Positions 11,750 to 24,177 are shown, numbered from the stretch's first letter. The stretch: DNA of 64,000 nt from Symsagittifera roscoffensis (GCF_963678635.1 NC_087064.1:47663346-47727345), one strand, 5' to 3'. Notes: generated by a model from the sequence alone, not told the origin. Numbers and translations are program-made.

Positions 11750-11997
11750 AAGAATTCCGAACCCTCATTGTCCTGCATGAATATATTCAACCCGTACAAA
11801 TCACAATATTACAATTCATTCACAATACTAAATATAACCACAAGCTTTTTAACCTCATCCAATACACCAATCACGAGTTTTGTATTGGCACTGAAGAACT
11901 AAACACCATCAAAGCACTTGAATTGCTTTGGCCACTGCTTGAAACTAAAAATATCATTCGCATATTAGGAAAACTACTAACCACACAGATTCAATAA
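11722..11997 (+). CDS. 3' accessory ORF, downstream part (unknown)
   Basis: 91-codon frame overlapping the end of the preceding ORF. LHEYIQPVQI, KYNHKLFNLIQ and ALELLWPLLETKNIIRILGKLL align along the whole length with a 101-codon minus-strand ORF at 23872-24177 (PHEYIQPIEL, KFNHKLYTLIE, GLELLWSLL). It is predicted to be helical. The frame switch relative to the upstream ORF falls at the same place in both elements. It could be a separate small protein or the frameshifted C-terminus of the preceding ORF. Function unknown. Confidence 0.5.
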   Translation: MSTHKTFNVEEFRTLIVLHEYIQPVQITILQFIHNTKYNHKLFNLIQYTNHEFCIGTEELNTIKALELLWPLLETKNIIRILGKLLTTQIQ

Positions 11998-12484
11998 ACG
12001 ATATCTTGCCTCATAGCTTCTTCCCTGATGACTAGGTAAGTATGAATTAAATAATTTAACAATAATAAATTCAAGACAAACTAACCATTTCTTACAAATT
12101 TTTTCCTTTAGTCTTTAGATCACCATCATCTACAAACAGAAAACAAAAATAAAAAAATGCAAACTCTTTTATAAACTATAAGCACTTATTAACAAACCGC
12201 AATAAATGATGCAGTAGAATTTCAATTCCACAGTAGTAAAACAATCTAAAAATACTTTTCCCCAATGTAGTAAATCGATATACAATGAAAATATTTTAAT
12301 AGTTTTTTATCCCCACAAAACCTTAAATTTAAAATTTTCAGCAGTAAATCTATACAAATGCCAGCAGTATTAACCTTTTCAAGAATCAATTCACTCGCAC
12401 ACAAAATCTATCCACACTCGCACAGCCCGCCCACGACGAATTGTTTAAAATAATGATTTCAAGTTTTGGTTTCACTAATAAGAA
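11998..12484 (+). other. 3' noncoding region of the plus-strand element
   Basis: AT-rich sequence without a usable ORF between the last accessory ORF and the tandem array. Confidence 0.5.
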
Positions 12485-15400
12485 CTCAAACTAGTAATAA
12501 CAGCTTTCAAACTTTCTTTTAACCCGGTTGGATAGAAATAATATAATAATCCCAACTAACCAACGCAGCTTACTAAACACTCTCAACCACAAACTAATAC
12601 CATGACCAAGAAAAGAAAACCCACAGTACCCAAATTGGATTAAACCAGCTTAAAGAACCGATAATTTATTCTTTTGAAGACTATTGATAAGTCTAATAAA
12701 GAAAACATAACAAACCAAAAATACGAAAGACAAACCCCAGCCAAACAATTTGATTTTTGAGAAAAGGACACAAACAAAACAACAAAAGGAAAAAACCAGT
12801 AACAAACACGACATAAAAGGTTAACACAAAACAGGACCCCACAAAAAACCAGCATGAAATCATACCCTCGCTCCTGGCATAACCCACCAGAAGAGGACGA
12901 CGTCCTGAGCATGCTTAACAGCCGGCCTAACCCACTGTGCTAAAACACACGTTTTGTGACACACTCCTTATTTTTGATAAGAGGTACTCATGTGTGAGTA
13001 ACTCTTTTGAAAAATAACTGAATTAAAATAAAAGCTTTTGCAATAAAAACTAATGAAAAATCATAACAAAAAAGAAAAACTAACTAAACATTTATATATG
13101 TAAATTATTTAATGCAGTAATATAGAACATACACAATCACAAAGACGAGCATCAAGCAGCTAAGACGACCTCATCACCATAGCCCACAGAATGGCTGAAC
13201 GCAACCGATATACCGCTCGCAACCACAACTCAAAGGATTTGAAGTACGACGTGACTCCGAAGCAAAGGACTTCTTTGAAACAGACCAATGACCACCTCGA
13301 TGTTCAAGTATAAGTACAGATCCGAGTTACAGGGCATTCCCTCCAAACTCGAGCTTCACGCCATTCCGAATCCAGATGGAAACACGGTTCTCCACACCGA
13401 TCAAGAACAAAAGATCATAACAAACCATTTGGATATCAGATTGATTTTGTTGACGGTCTCAGTCATCGTTGAATGACAAAACAACCTCAATGATTCCTGC
13501 TTTCTGGAGCTCACACCTCCAAAGACGGAATAGAAATATTGCTCGCGAAAAACAAACGATCATCATCCATCCTCCATTACAGAAAGAAGTCAAAAGAACA
13601 AAAACTCTGTAAACCCCGGATGGGTGGAACCTAATCCAAACTATATATTATTATTGGTTATAAAATAGATATTTTATCCCTATAAAATATTAAAAACCAA
13701 CCAATCGCAATCAATCTAACTAACAACCCATTTATTTGTAAGTGCTGAAATTACTTGTAATTTCAGCACCAGAGCATGTTGAAATTAACTTACAACTTAG
13801 TTGCATTTTCCAACTCAAACTAGTAATAACAGCTTTCAAATTTTCTTTTAACCCGGTTGGATAGAAATCATATAATAATCCCAACTAACCAACGCAGCTT
13901 ACTAAACACCCTCAACCACAAACTAATACCATGACCAAGAAAAGAAAACCCACAGTACCCAAATTGGATTAAACCAGCTTAAAGAACCGATAATTTATTC
14001 TTTTGAAGACTATTGATAAGTCTAAAAAAGAAAACATAACAAACCAAAAATACGAAAGACAAACCCCAGCCAAACAATTTGATTTTTGAGAAAAGGACAC
14101 AAACAAAACAACAAAAGGAAAAAATCAGTAACAAACACGACATAAAAGGTTAACACAAAACAGGACCCCACAAAAAACCAGCATGAAATCATACCCTCGC
14201 TCCTGGCATAACCCACCAGAAGAGGACGACGTCCTGAGCATGCTTAACAGCCGGCCTAACCCACTGTGCTAGAACACACGCTTTGTGACATACTCCTTAT
14301 TTTTGATAAGAGGTACTCATGTGTGAGTAACTCTTTTAAAATAACTGAATTAAAATAAAATTTTTGCAATAAAAACTAATGAAAAATCATAACAAAAAAG
14401 AAAAACTAACTAAACATTTATATATGTAAATTATTTAATGCAGTAATATAGAACATACACAATCACAAAGACGATCATCAAGCAGCTAAGACGACCTCAT
14501 CACCATAGCCCACAGAATGGCTGAACGCAACCGATATACCGCTCACAACCACAACTCAAAGGATTTGAAGTACGACTTGACTCCGAAGCAAAAAACTTCA
14601 TTGAAACAGACCAATGACCACCTCGATGTTCAAGTATACGTACAGATCCGAGTTATAGGGCATTCCCTCCAAACTCGAGCTTCACGCCATTCCCAATCCA
14701 GATGAAAACACGGTTCTCCACACCGATCAAGAACAAAAGATCATAACAAACCATTTGGATATCAGATTGATTTTGTTGACGGTCTCAGTCATCGTTGAAT
14801 GACAAAACAACCTCAATGATTCCTGCTTTCTGGAGCTCACACCTCCAAAGACGGAATAGAAATATTGCTCGCGAAATACAAACGATCATCATCCATCCTC
14901 CATTACAGAAAGAAGTCAAAAGAACAAAAACTCTGTAAACCCCGGATGGGTGGAACCTGATCCAAACTATATATTATTATTGGTTATAAAATAGATATTT
15001 TATCCCTATAAAATATTAAAAACTAACCAATCGCACTCAATCTAACTAACAACCCATTTATTTTAAGTGCTGAAATTACTTGTAATTTCAGCACCAGAGC
15101 ATGTTGAAATTAACTTACAACTTAGTTGCCTTTTCCAACTCAAACTAGTAATAACAGCTTTCAAACTTTCTTTTAACCCGGTTGGATAGAAATCATATAA
15201 TTATCCCAACTAACCAACGCAGCTTACTAAACACCCTCAACCACAAACTAATACCATGACCAAGAAAAGAAAACCCACAGTACCCAAATTGGATTAAACC
15301 AGCTTAAAGAACCGATAATTTATTCTTTTGAAGACTATTGATAAGTCTAAAAAAGAAAACATAACAAACCAAAAGACAAACCCCAGCCAAACAATTTGAT

Positions 15401-18400
15401 TTTTGAGAAAAGGACACAAACAAAACAACAAAAGGAAAAAACCTGTAACAAACACGACATAAAAGGTTAACACAAAACAGGACCCCACAAAAAACCAGCA
15501 TGAAATCATACCCTCGCTCCTGGCATAACCCACCAGAAGAGGACGACGTCCTGAGCATGCTTAACAGCCGGCCTAACCCACTGTGCTAGAACACACGCTT
15601 TGTGACATACTTCTTATTTTTGATAAGAGGTACTCATGTGTGAGTAACTCTTTCAAAATAACTGAATTAAAATAAAAGTTTTTGCAATAAAAACTAATGA
15701 AAAATCATAACAAAAAAGAAAAACTAACTAAACATTTATATATGTAAATTATTTAATGCAGTAATATAGAACATACACAATCACAAAGACGAGCATCAAG
15801 CAGCTAAGACGACCTCATCACCATAGCCCACAGAATGGCTGAACGCAACCAATATACCGCTCACAACCACAACTCAAAGGATTTGAAGTACGACTTGACT
15901 CCGAAGCAAAGGACTTCATTGAAACAGACCAATGACCACCTCGATGTTCAAAAATACGTACAGATCCGAGTTACAGGGCATTCCCTCCAAACTCGAGCTT
16001 CACGCCATTCCCAATCCAGATGAAAACACGGTTCTCCACACCGATCAAGAACAAAAGATCATAACAAACCATTTGGATATCAGATTGATTTTGTTGACGG
16101 TCTCAGTCATCGTTGAATGACAAAACAACCTCAATGATTCCTGCTTTCTGGAGCTCACACCTCCAAAGACGGAATAGAAATATTGCTCGCGAAATACAAA
16201 CGATCATCATCCATCCTCCATTACAGAAAGAAGTCAAAAGAACAAAAACTCTGTAAACCCCGGATGGGTGGAACCTGATCCAAACTATATATTATTATTG
16301 GTTATAAAATAGATATTTTATCCCTATAAAATATTAAAAACTAACCAATCGCACTCCATCTAACTAACAACCCATTTATTTGTAAGTGCTGAAATTACTT
16401 GTAACTTCAGCACCAGAGCATGTTGAAATTAACTTACGACTTAGTTGCCTTTTCCAACTCAAACTTGTAATAATAGCTTTCAAACTTTCTTTTAATCCGG
16501 TTGGATAGAAATCATATACTAATCCCAACTAACCAACGCAGCTTACTAAACACCCTCAACCACAAACTAATACCATGACCAAGAAAAGAAAACCCACAGT
16601 ACCCAAATTGGATTAAACCAGCTTAAAGAACCGATAATTTATTCTTTTGAAGACTATTGATAAGTCTAAAAAAGAAAACATAACAAACCAAAAATACGAA
16701 AGACAAACCCCAGCCAAACAATTTGATTTTTGAGAAAAGGACACAAACAAAACAACAAAAGGAAAAAACCAGTAACAAACACGACATAAAAGGTTAACAC
16801 AAAACAGGACCCCACAAAAAACCAGCATGAAATCATACCCTCGCTCCTGGCATAACCCACCAGAAGAGGACGACGTCCTGAGCATGCTTAACAGCCGGCC
16901 TAACCCACTGTGCTAGAACACACGCTTTGTGACATACTCCTTATTTTTGATAAGAGGTACTCATGTATGAGTAACTCTTTTAAAATAACTGAATTAAAAT
17001 AAAAGTTTTTGCAATAAAAACTAATGAAAAATCATAACAAAAAAGAAAAACTAACTAAACATTTATATATGTAAATTATTTAATGCAGTAATATAGAACA
17101 TACACAATCACAAAGACGAGCATCAAGCAGCTAAGACGACCTCATCACCATAGCCCACAGAATGGCTGAACGCAACCGATATACCGCTCACAACCACAAC
17201 TCAAAGGATTTGAAGTACGACTTGACTCCGAAGCAAAGGACTTCATTGAAACAGACCATTGACCACCTCGATGTTCAAGTATACGTACAGATCCGAGTTA
17301 CAGGGCATTCCCTCCAAACTCGAGCTTCACGCCATTCCCAATCCAGATGGAAACACGGTTCTCCACACCGATCAAGAACAAAAGATCATAACAAACCATT
17401 TGGATATCAGATTGATTTTGTTGACGGTCTCAGTCATCGTTGAATGACAAAACAACCTCAATGATTCCTGCTTTCTGGAGCTCACACCTCCAAAGACGGA
17501 ATAGAAATATTGCTCGCGAAATACAAACGATCATCATCCATCCTCCATTACAGAAAGAAGTCAAAAGGACAAAAAATCTGTAAACCCCGGATGGGTGGAA
17601 CCTGATCCAAACTATATATTATTATTGGTTATAAAATAGATATTTTATCCCTATAAAATATTAAAAACTAACCAATCGCACTCAATCTAACTAACAACCC
17701 ATTTATTTGTAAGTGCTGAAATTACTTGTAATTTCAGCACCAGAGCATGTTGAAATTAACTTAAAACTTAGTTGCCTTTTCCAACTCAAACTAGTAATAA
17801 CAGCTTTCAAACTTTCTTTTAACCCGGTTGGATAGAAATCATATAATAATCCCAACTAACCAACGCAGCTTACTAAACACCCTCAACCACAAACTAATAC
17901 CATGACCAAGAAAAGAAAACCCACAGTACCCAAATTGGACTAAACCAGCTTAAAGAACCGATAATTTTTATTCTTTTGAAGACTATTGATAAGTCTAAAA
18001 AAGAAAACATAACAAACCAAAAATACGAAAGACAAACCCCAGCCAAACAATTTGATTTTTGAGAAAAGGACACAAACAAAACAACAAAAGGAAAAAACCA
18101 GTAACAAACACGACATAAAAGGTTAACACAAAACAGGACCCCACAAAAAACCAGCATGAAATCATACCCTCGCTCCTGGCATAACCCACCAGAAGAGGAC
18201 GACGTGCTGAGCATGCTTAACAGCCGGCCTAACCCACTGTGCTAGAACACACGCTTTGTGACATACTCCTTATTTTTGATAAGAGGTACTCATGTGTGAG
18301 TAACTCTTTTAAAATAACTGAATTAAAATAAAAGTTTTTGCAATAAAAACTAATGAAAAATCATAACAAAAAAGAAAAACTAACTAAACATTTATATATG

Positions 18401-19112
18401 TAAATTATTTAATGCAGTAATATAGAACATACACGATCACAAAGACGAGCATCAAGCAGCTAAGACGACCTCATCACCATAGCCCACAGAATGGCTGAAC
18501 GCAACCGATATACCGCTCACAACCACAACTCAAAGGATTTGAAGTACGACTTGACTCCGAAGCGAAGGACTTCATTGAAACAGACCAATGACCACCTCGA
18601 TGTTCAAGTATACGTACAGATCCGAGTTACAGGGCATTCCCTCCAAACTCGAGCTTCACGCCATTCCCAATCCAGATGAAAACACGGTTCTCCACACCGA
18701 TCAAGAACAAAAGATCATAACAAACCATTTGGATATCAGATTGAGTTTGTTGACGGTCTCAGTCATCGTTGAATGACAAAACAACCTCAATGATTCCTGC
18801 TTTCTGGAGCTCACACCTCCAAAGACGGAATAGAAATATTGCTCGCGAAATACAAACGATCATCATCCATCCTCCATTACAGAAAGAAGTCAAAAGAACA
18901 AAAACTCTGTAAACCCCGGATGGGTGGAACCTGATCCAAACTATATATTATTATTGGTTATAAAATAGATATTTTATCCCTATAAAATATTAAAAACTAA
19001 CCAATCGCACTCCATCTAACTAACAACCCATTTATTTGTAAGTGCTGAAATTACTTGTAATTTCAGCACCAGAGCATGTTGAAATTAACTTACAACTTAG
19101 TTACCTTATCCA
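12485..19112 (+). repeat. Five-copy ~1.32 kb tandem array inside the retroelement 3' region
   Basis: Unit starts, set at the first base of CTCAAACTAGTAATAACAGC, are at 12485, 13814, 15139, 16458 (variant) and 17785. The last copy ends about 19112. Periods are about 1319-1329 bases. Copies differ only by scattered substitutions and short indels, so the amplification is recent or homogenised. Each unit holds an inverted repeat with 13-bp arms around TT. The array lies between the accessory ORFs and LTR-like sequence. A diverged partial homologue of the unit start exists once in the minus-strand element (about 23330-23450). Short ORFs on both strands of the unit are broken by indels or stops in some copies, so I treat the unit as noncoding. 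Confidence 0.92.
13742..13769. repeat. Perfect inverted repeat in array unit 1
   Basis: Arms GTGCTGAAATTAC and GTAATTTCAGCAC are separated by TT. The same structure occurs at 15067-15094, 16386-16413 (one arm mismatch), 17713-17740 and 19042-19069. Confidence 0.9.
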
Positions 19113-19300
19113 AGAGACCAACTCGTAACAAAAACCAGTATACTCTAGATCTATTGAGACTAGGAGATATAAGAGTAGGATTAAGATTGGTATTAGACTA
19201 AGAAGTTGCACGAATCTAACCGGCCGAAAATAAGATAGCGTGACGAGCAGACGGTGTACCCCATCTGAAATTACCCTATGAGTTAGAGATCCATCCCAAC
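19113..19300 (+). repeat. 3' LTR-like sequence of the plus-strand element
   Basis: The reverse complement of 19125-19270 aligns with 35213-35370 and 23041-23170, for example around ACACCGTCTG-TCGTCACGCT and TTATATCTCCTAGT. Its inverted orientation relative to the minus-strand element fits a 3' LTR of the plus-strand element. The outer boundary is not clear and I saw no TG...CA ends. Confidence 0.6.
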
Positions 19301-20632
19301 TCAGAAGTCCTCAAAACGTTAACAAGGAAACATTTTGGGTTTTTCTTATTCTTGAACCCAAAAACATATTGATCTGTTTTAGTACACAAAGCCTTAGTAC
19401 ACAAAGCCTTAGTAAACAAATAGGTGCGCGTTTGGTAGATTTCTGACAACAATTTTCTATGAGCCAAAGACAATTTCTGGTCGGCGAGTGAAATTCGCCA
19501 AAACATACGGCTAAGAGTTTAAAAAATTGAAAGACCTGAAAACAACAGTAAAACACATCAAAGTAAGCTATATTTCCCTAATGATACATTTCCTTTACTC
19601 AAAATTTGCAGCGAGATATCACAAATCGATTGAAATGGACGCCCAGTTTTGGATAAAATAACAGTTACTGATGAGCCCACGTCTTCAAATCTTTTGCAAG
19701 GAAACAGTTAGAATTTTCTTCTTGTGAAAATGAAAAACATCATGATTTGAGTCCTCGTGCACAAAAAGTGCTGCATATGACAGATTTCTGAGAACGAGTT
19801 CCTCAGAACTAAAAACACGCTTTGGCCGGCCGCTCAAATGATCCAAGTAAAAAAGTTTTTAAGAACCCCGAAACGCATCAAAATGAACAATTTTTCAGTT
19901 TCACAAAAAGCACCTAGTCGCTCCACTGCCAAAAAAACTTTGACTTAACAGCCAAAAAAAACCAACATTTAGATGCCTCCAAACATACCGCCAAAACGCC
20001 TCCAAAATTGAACATACGCAGCTGCCGATTATGAATTGATTCAAGTGGTATAGAGAGTGACAAAGAAGGAAGCAGGATTTTGGAAAAATTTGTTTGGTTT
20101 TTATGAACCCAGGTCTTAAAAACTGTAACTGTAAATCGAAGCAACTTCTAAACGTTTATGTTAAAAATTGTCTTCATCTGAAGCTTCAGTTATCAAAGAG
20201 GAGTGCATATGAGACAATTCTGAGAACACAGTATCATGAGTCGCCTCTTTTTGACCGGCTTGCCGAAACCTACAAGAAAACGACATAAAGCAAACTTTTG
20301 AAAGATCTGAAGACATCACTAAAACAAATCAAAATAACCTACGATTCATTTGCTCAATGAATCAGTTACTCAAACCAATTTCAGAAAAAAGTCAACATTG
20401 GGGAGTTTCCATTTTAGCCACCATAAAACGTCACTGAAGAGTTCTTGTGAGCCAAAGACACTTCCTGTCCCACTGCCGTATTTTAACAAAACTACCAAAA
20501 CTTAAATTTGAAAGATCCGGAGATATCATTGAAACGCATAAAAGTATGCTTCAGTTCATTTGTGCAAAAAGATTTTAGTCGTTCCACTATCTGAAGAACT
20601 AGGAAAAATGAAGAAAAAAAATCAACGTTGGG
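19301..20632. repeat. Four diverged noncoding repeat copies
   Basis: A motif of the form GA(C/T)C-GAA-ACA-CA-AAAC-CATCAAA(A/G)T recurs near 19530, 19860, 20297 and 20511, each time after a GAGCCAAAGACA- or GAGAACA-type stretch. Spacing varies and copies are much diverged. A short direct repeat (TTAGTACACAAAGCC) lies near 19379-19410. No coding sequence is supported. Confidence 0.5.
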
Positions 20633-20910
20633 GTATCTAGATAGAGTTAAAACCAATTTCAACTATATAAACTGATCTAAATTCTTTTTTGTCCGGGGAT
20701 GGGCAATGTGGCGATGGACGTAAATGTACACAAAAATAGATGTTTTTTTTTAGTTTCTGTAACTCTATCCCTTCATTTTTGTGTTAAAAATACTGAAACA
20801 TTTTGCAAGCATCAATTTTCGGATAGCTCAATTTCATAAAACAAGTTCTTTGGAGAATAACTGGTTTATTAGAACTTTCATTATCCAATTTCAATGGAAA
20901 ATAACTTTAA
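20633..20910. repeat. ~270-bp direct repeat, copy A
   Basis: Shares long runs with 21917-22193, including TTTTTGTCCGGGGATGGGCA and TTTTGCAAGCATCAATTTTC, in the same orientation 1.28 kb apart. Probably a fragment of an interspersed repeat. Confidence 0.8.
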
Positions 20911-21150
20911 AACAACATGCACACACACACATAGAGGCCCACACACACATATGGGTACACATACAGACACCCATTTGGGCACACATAATACACACACTCA
21001 TAGGGGCACACATACCGACACGCATAGAGGCACACACACACACACCAAGGGGCACACATTCAGAGACACATATTGGCACTCATACAGATACACATAGGGG
21101 CACACATAGAAACACATATTGGGGCACACATACAAACACATAGGGGTACA
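20910..21150. repeat. CA-rich minisatellite
   Basis: Irregular repeats built on GGGGCACACATA and ACACATACAGACAC. Open frames across it encode only Thr-His-rich low complexity. Confidence 0.9.
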
Positions 21151-21916
21151 GAAACATTAACGCTCGCTCCGACCAATTAACTCAAACAAATATTTCCGAG
21201 AAAGTCAATCGCGGATAAACTAGGCCAGGATAAACTAGGCGTATTATGAGACAAAATTTCCATGGCCAATTAAAACAAAATCCTGGTCTTCCAGGGTCCT
21301 TCTCTAGGGTTCTTCTCTATATATCTATATATAAAATTACAAAACTTATTTGTTTAATTTTTTCATGTTTAGGCTTTTGTTTCTTTTTTTTAGAGAATAA
21401 ACTTTGATGTCACATAATCTTAAAAAATAATTTTCAAAAACTTGAGAAAAAATGTGAAAAAAGTCACAAAACAAATGAAAGAGAAAAAGTATTTATTCCG
21501 ACTTCAACAACTGACATTGGTAACAGTTACTATGAAAATATGATAGAAAAAAATTGCGATTTTAATCGATTAATAATGCATTTATTTTTTACAAAAGCAA
21601 ACTTCGTTTTCTCCCCAAAATAATAAATTTTAATCTATTGTATTGCATTTTTTTTTTGCGTAAAAATAGCATCATTGTAATCCTTCCATTTTTATCAGAT
21701 GAAAATTATTTTTTTTTTTGTAATTTTATAGAGACTGACCATGAAAACGCTTAATAATCAAAATTTATCCATGAAACTTCAGTGCGGGGAGAACTCTTGA
21801 GTACACGTTTTTAAAATAATTCTGGAACAAAATTTTAGTAAGGGTAACTTTCAAATTACTTGCAACTACAAAATTGAGTTCTTTACAACCCCAAAACTAG
21901 GTTCCAGTTGCTACAG
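21151..21916. other. Noncoding AT-rich stretch
   Basis: I see only A/T homopolymers and a TATATATCTATATATA microsatellite near 21316-21340. Confidence 0.5.
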
Positions 21917-22193
21917 CGTATCTAGATGGATTTAAAACCAAATTAAATTATATAAACTGATCCAAACTCCTTTTTGTCCGGGGATGGGCAGTGTAGTAAT
22001 GAACGTATCTGTACACAAAAATTAGATGTTTATTTAGTTTCTTTAACTCGTTCCCTTATTTTTGTAGTAAAAAATACTGAAACATTTTGCAAGCATCAAT
22101 TTTCGGATAGCTCATATTTCATAAAATAAATTATATGGAGAATAACTGTTTTTTTTTAGAACTCTCCTTATCGCAATTCAATTGAAAATAAAT
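21917..22193. repeat. ~270-bp direct repeat, copy B
   Basis: Second copy of the repeat at 20633-20910, with substitutions and small indels. Confidence 0.8.
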
Positions 22194-23014
22194 GTTTCTT
22201 TTTAGAATTCTCGTAATGGTTTTCATACAAATGAAAGTGAAAAACTACAAAACCCAAACTTGTGCTCAAAGCAACCTTCGAACTTGTTTAAAAACAGCAC
22301 AAAGAATTGAACGGTTTTGCGGTTTTGTTTTGTCTAAACTGAGATCGGTTCAAACAATGTTTTCAAAACAAAATGTTCAAACCGCTTAAAGCGGTTAGAC
22401 GCTGAATAAAAATGGTTTGCGTTATTTGGTTTCAAATTATTTAGCGAATGAATATAGTGCAATAAATCTCGAAGTTTTCACAATTCATAATTGACTCGAA
22501 ATTCTAGTTTTTCTTCTCAAAAAAAAATTTTTTTTCCAATTGTTCTGTGCAAGTAGTAACATGCAAGAATTTTTGCAAGAAGAAATACACTGCTCTTGCT
22601 TTTTTCTTGCAAGATTATCATTGTATGAAAAAATAAAAAAAACATCGTTTTTTCAATATATTAATTTCCATATTTCTTTCACATCAGTTTCAAACTACTA
22701 ATATTTTTTAATCCAAAATGATTTGAAATCTCTATTATATTTCCGGTGCCTATATTGTCAAGCTGATAACAAAAACAATGTAGAATGAACGAGACTGAAA
22801 ATCTACTCATGTAAATCTACAAAACTCCGAGGTCTTCAATGCGCCGCCTACTGTTCTTTAAATTTTCTAACTGTTTTGGGTTGAAAGTTTTAAAATTAGG
22901 AAAAATTATAAAAACGTTATCATTTCTCTCGACACCAATTTAATAAAAAGCGTATCATTTTTCTCATGGAGGAATTTTCCGCCGTTGCAACAACGCGTTA
23001 TTTTTGAATTTATG
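22194..23014. other. Noncoding stretch
   Basis: No supported gene. The segment 22260-22400 has alternating AAC/GTT-rich words (GAACGGTTTTGCGGTTTTG) but no clear structure. Confidence 0.4.
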
Positions 23015-23245
23015 TACGCGGTGGCTGACTCCTTGAGTAATTTCAGATTAGGTACACCGTCTGTTCGTCACGCTTTCTTATTTTCGGCTGGATAGATTCG
23101 TGCTAGTTCTTAGTCTAATACCGATCTTAATCTTACTTTTATATCTCCTAGTTATACTGGTATTTGTGAGTTAGATATCAGGAACTGTTCTGAAGGAGAA
23201 CAACTGTCTTCTAATTTATATTTATTTTGTTCTGTTGATGAAACT
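23015..23245 (-). repeat. 3' LTR-like repeat of the minus-strand element
   Basis: Shares TACACCGTCTGTTCGTCACG and ATATCAGGAACTGTTCTGAA with the right-hand copy at 35178-35460. By eye about three quarters identical, which indicates an old insertion. Confidence 0.75.
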
Positions 23246-23871
23246 ATGAGTTTGCTGAAAGAATAAATTGTCCAGCTTTAATTTGATTTGAGTACCGTGG
23301 AACTTTCTCATATAAGCGGTTGGTTTTGTGGCATTAATAAGCCGCGTTGGTTAGCTTAAGCTCATTTATAACTCCTTGCAACCGGGTTTAGGGAAAGTTT
23401 GAAACGCGGGAAAGCAAGTTAAAGTTGTTATCAGTTAGTTTCTAGGAATTTAAATTCATTTATTAAATAAATCTACGAGAGCGAGTTGCATATTGCGTGG
23501 GAAGAGTGCGTGAAATGTGACGGAATGAATATCAGTTTTTCGAGTTCTATAAAAGAAGCTCAAAGAAAAAGGTTTTAGCTCATTAATTTATTTTCTTTTA
23601 AAAAATTACTACTTTGAATTTGAAACTTTCCACAAAATTATTAGTTTGTTGCGTGAATATTGAATTGTGTTGCACCAAAATGTTTTATATTACCTAGTGA
23701 GAGTTTTAAATTGGAAATTGAAATTTTTTTTTTATTTTTACTTGATTGTTTTAGGTGGTTGCTGGTTCAAATCTAAAAAGGAAAAATGAAACACAGGTGT
23801 AGAAATGGTGAGTGCTTCTGTTCATTTGCGTTAGCAATAGTAATGGAAAGTATACTTAAGAAGATTTGGAG
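23246..23871 (-). other. 3' noncoding region with single tandem-unit homologue
   Basis: On the minus strand, 23330-23450 reads TTTCAAACTTTCCCTAAACC, then GGTTG, then CTAACCAACGCGGCTTA. This parallels the start of the 1.32 kb unit of the plus-strand array (TTTCAAACTTTCTTTTAACC, CTAACCAACGCAGCTTA). Only one partial copy is present. Confidence 0.6.
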
Positions 23872-24177
23872 TCAGGGAAAATCCATGGGGAAATGAGTTT
23901 TAATGATGTCGGCTGTTTCTAAAAGCTTAACAAGCATACGTATTATGTTTTTGATGCAAAGCAGTGACCAAAGAAGTTCAAGCCCTCTGATGATTTTTAC
24001 TTCCTCGGTAAAAGCTGGAAAGTCGTGATTTGAATTTTCTATTAGCGTATAAAGCTTGTGGTTAAATTTTAGTTTGTGAATGTTTTTGAGTGGGGCTAAT
24101 TCGATGGGCTGAATATATTCGTGGGGAAGGATGATGGGACGGGAGTCTTCTTGTGGGAAGCTGTTTATTAGGGGCAT
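23872..24177 (-). CDS. 3' accessory ORF, downstream part, minus-strand copy
   Basis: 101 codons starting with ATG. It aligns along its length with plus-strand 11722-11997: PHEYIQPIEL, KFNHKLYTLIE, GLELLWSLLCIKNIIRML. It is one of few unbroken frames in this old element. Function unknown; it is predicted helical without cysteine or zinc motifs. Confidence 0.5.
   Translation of the reverse strand: MPLINSFPQEDSRPIILPHEYIQPIELAPLKNIHKLKFNHKLYTLIENSNHDFPAFTEEVKIIRGLELLWSLLCIKNIIRMLVKLLETADIIKTHFPMDFP

Noticed and set aside
12640-18776. Repeated 62-106-codon ORFs on both strands of the tandem units (MLRTSSSSGG..., MAERNRYTAH..., MTTSMFKY...)
   Set aside because: They recur only because the units are nearly identical. 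Copy 1 has an early stop in the MAERN frame, copy 3 an 8-base deletion and copy 5 an insertion that change the minus-strand frame. No domain is recognisable.
12485-19112. Tandem array as CRISPR, rDNA, 5S or tRNA cluster
   Set aside because: Units are 1.32 kb without spacers. I found no 5S rRNA or tRNA promoter boxes, and nothing else suggests prokaryotic DNA.
20781-21143. 120-codon Thr-His-rich ORF and its antisense
   Set aside because: It is a translation of the CA-rich minisatellite.
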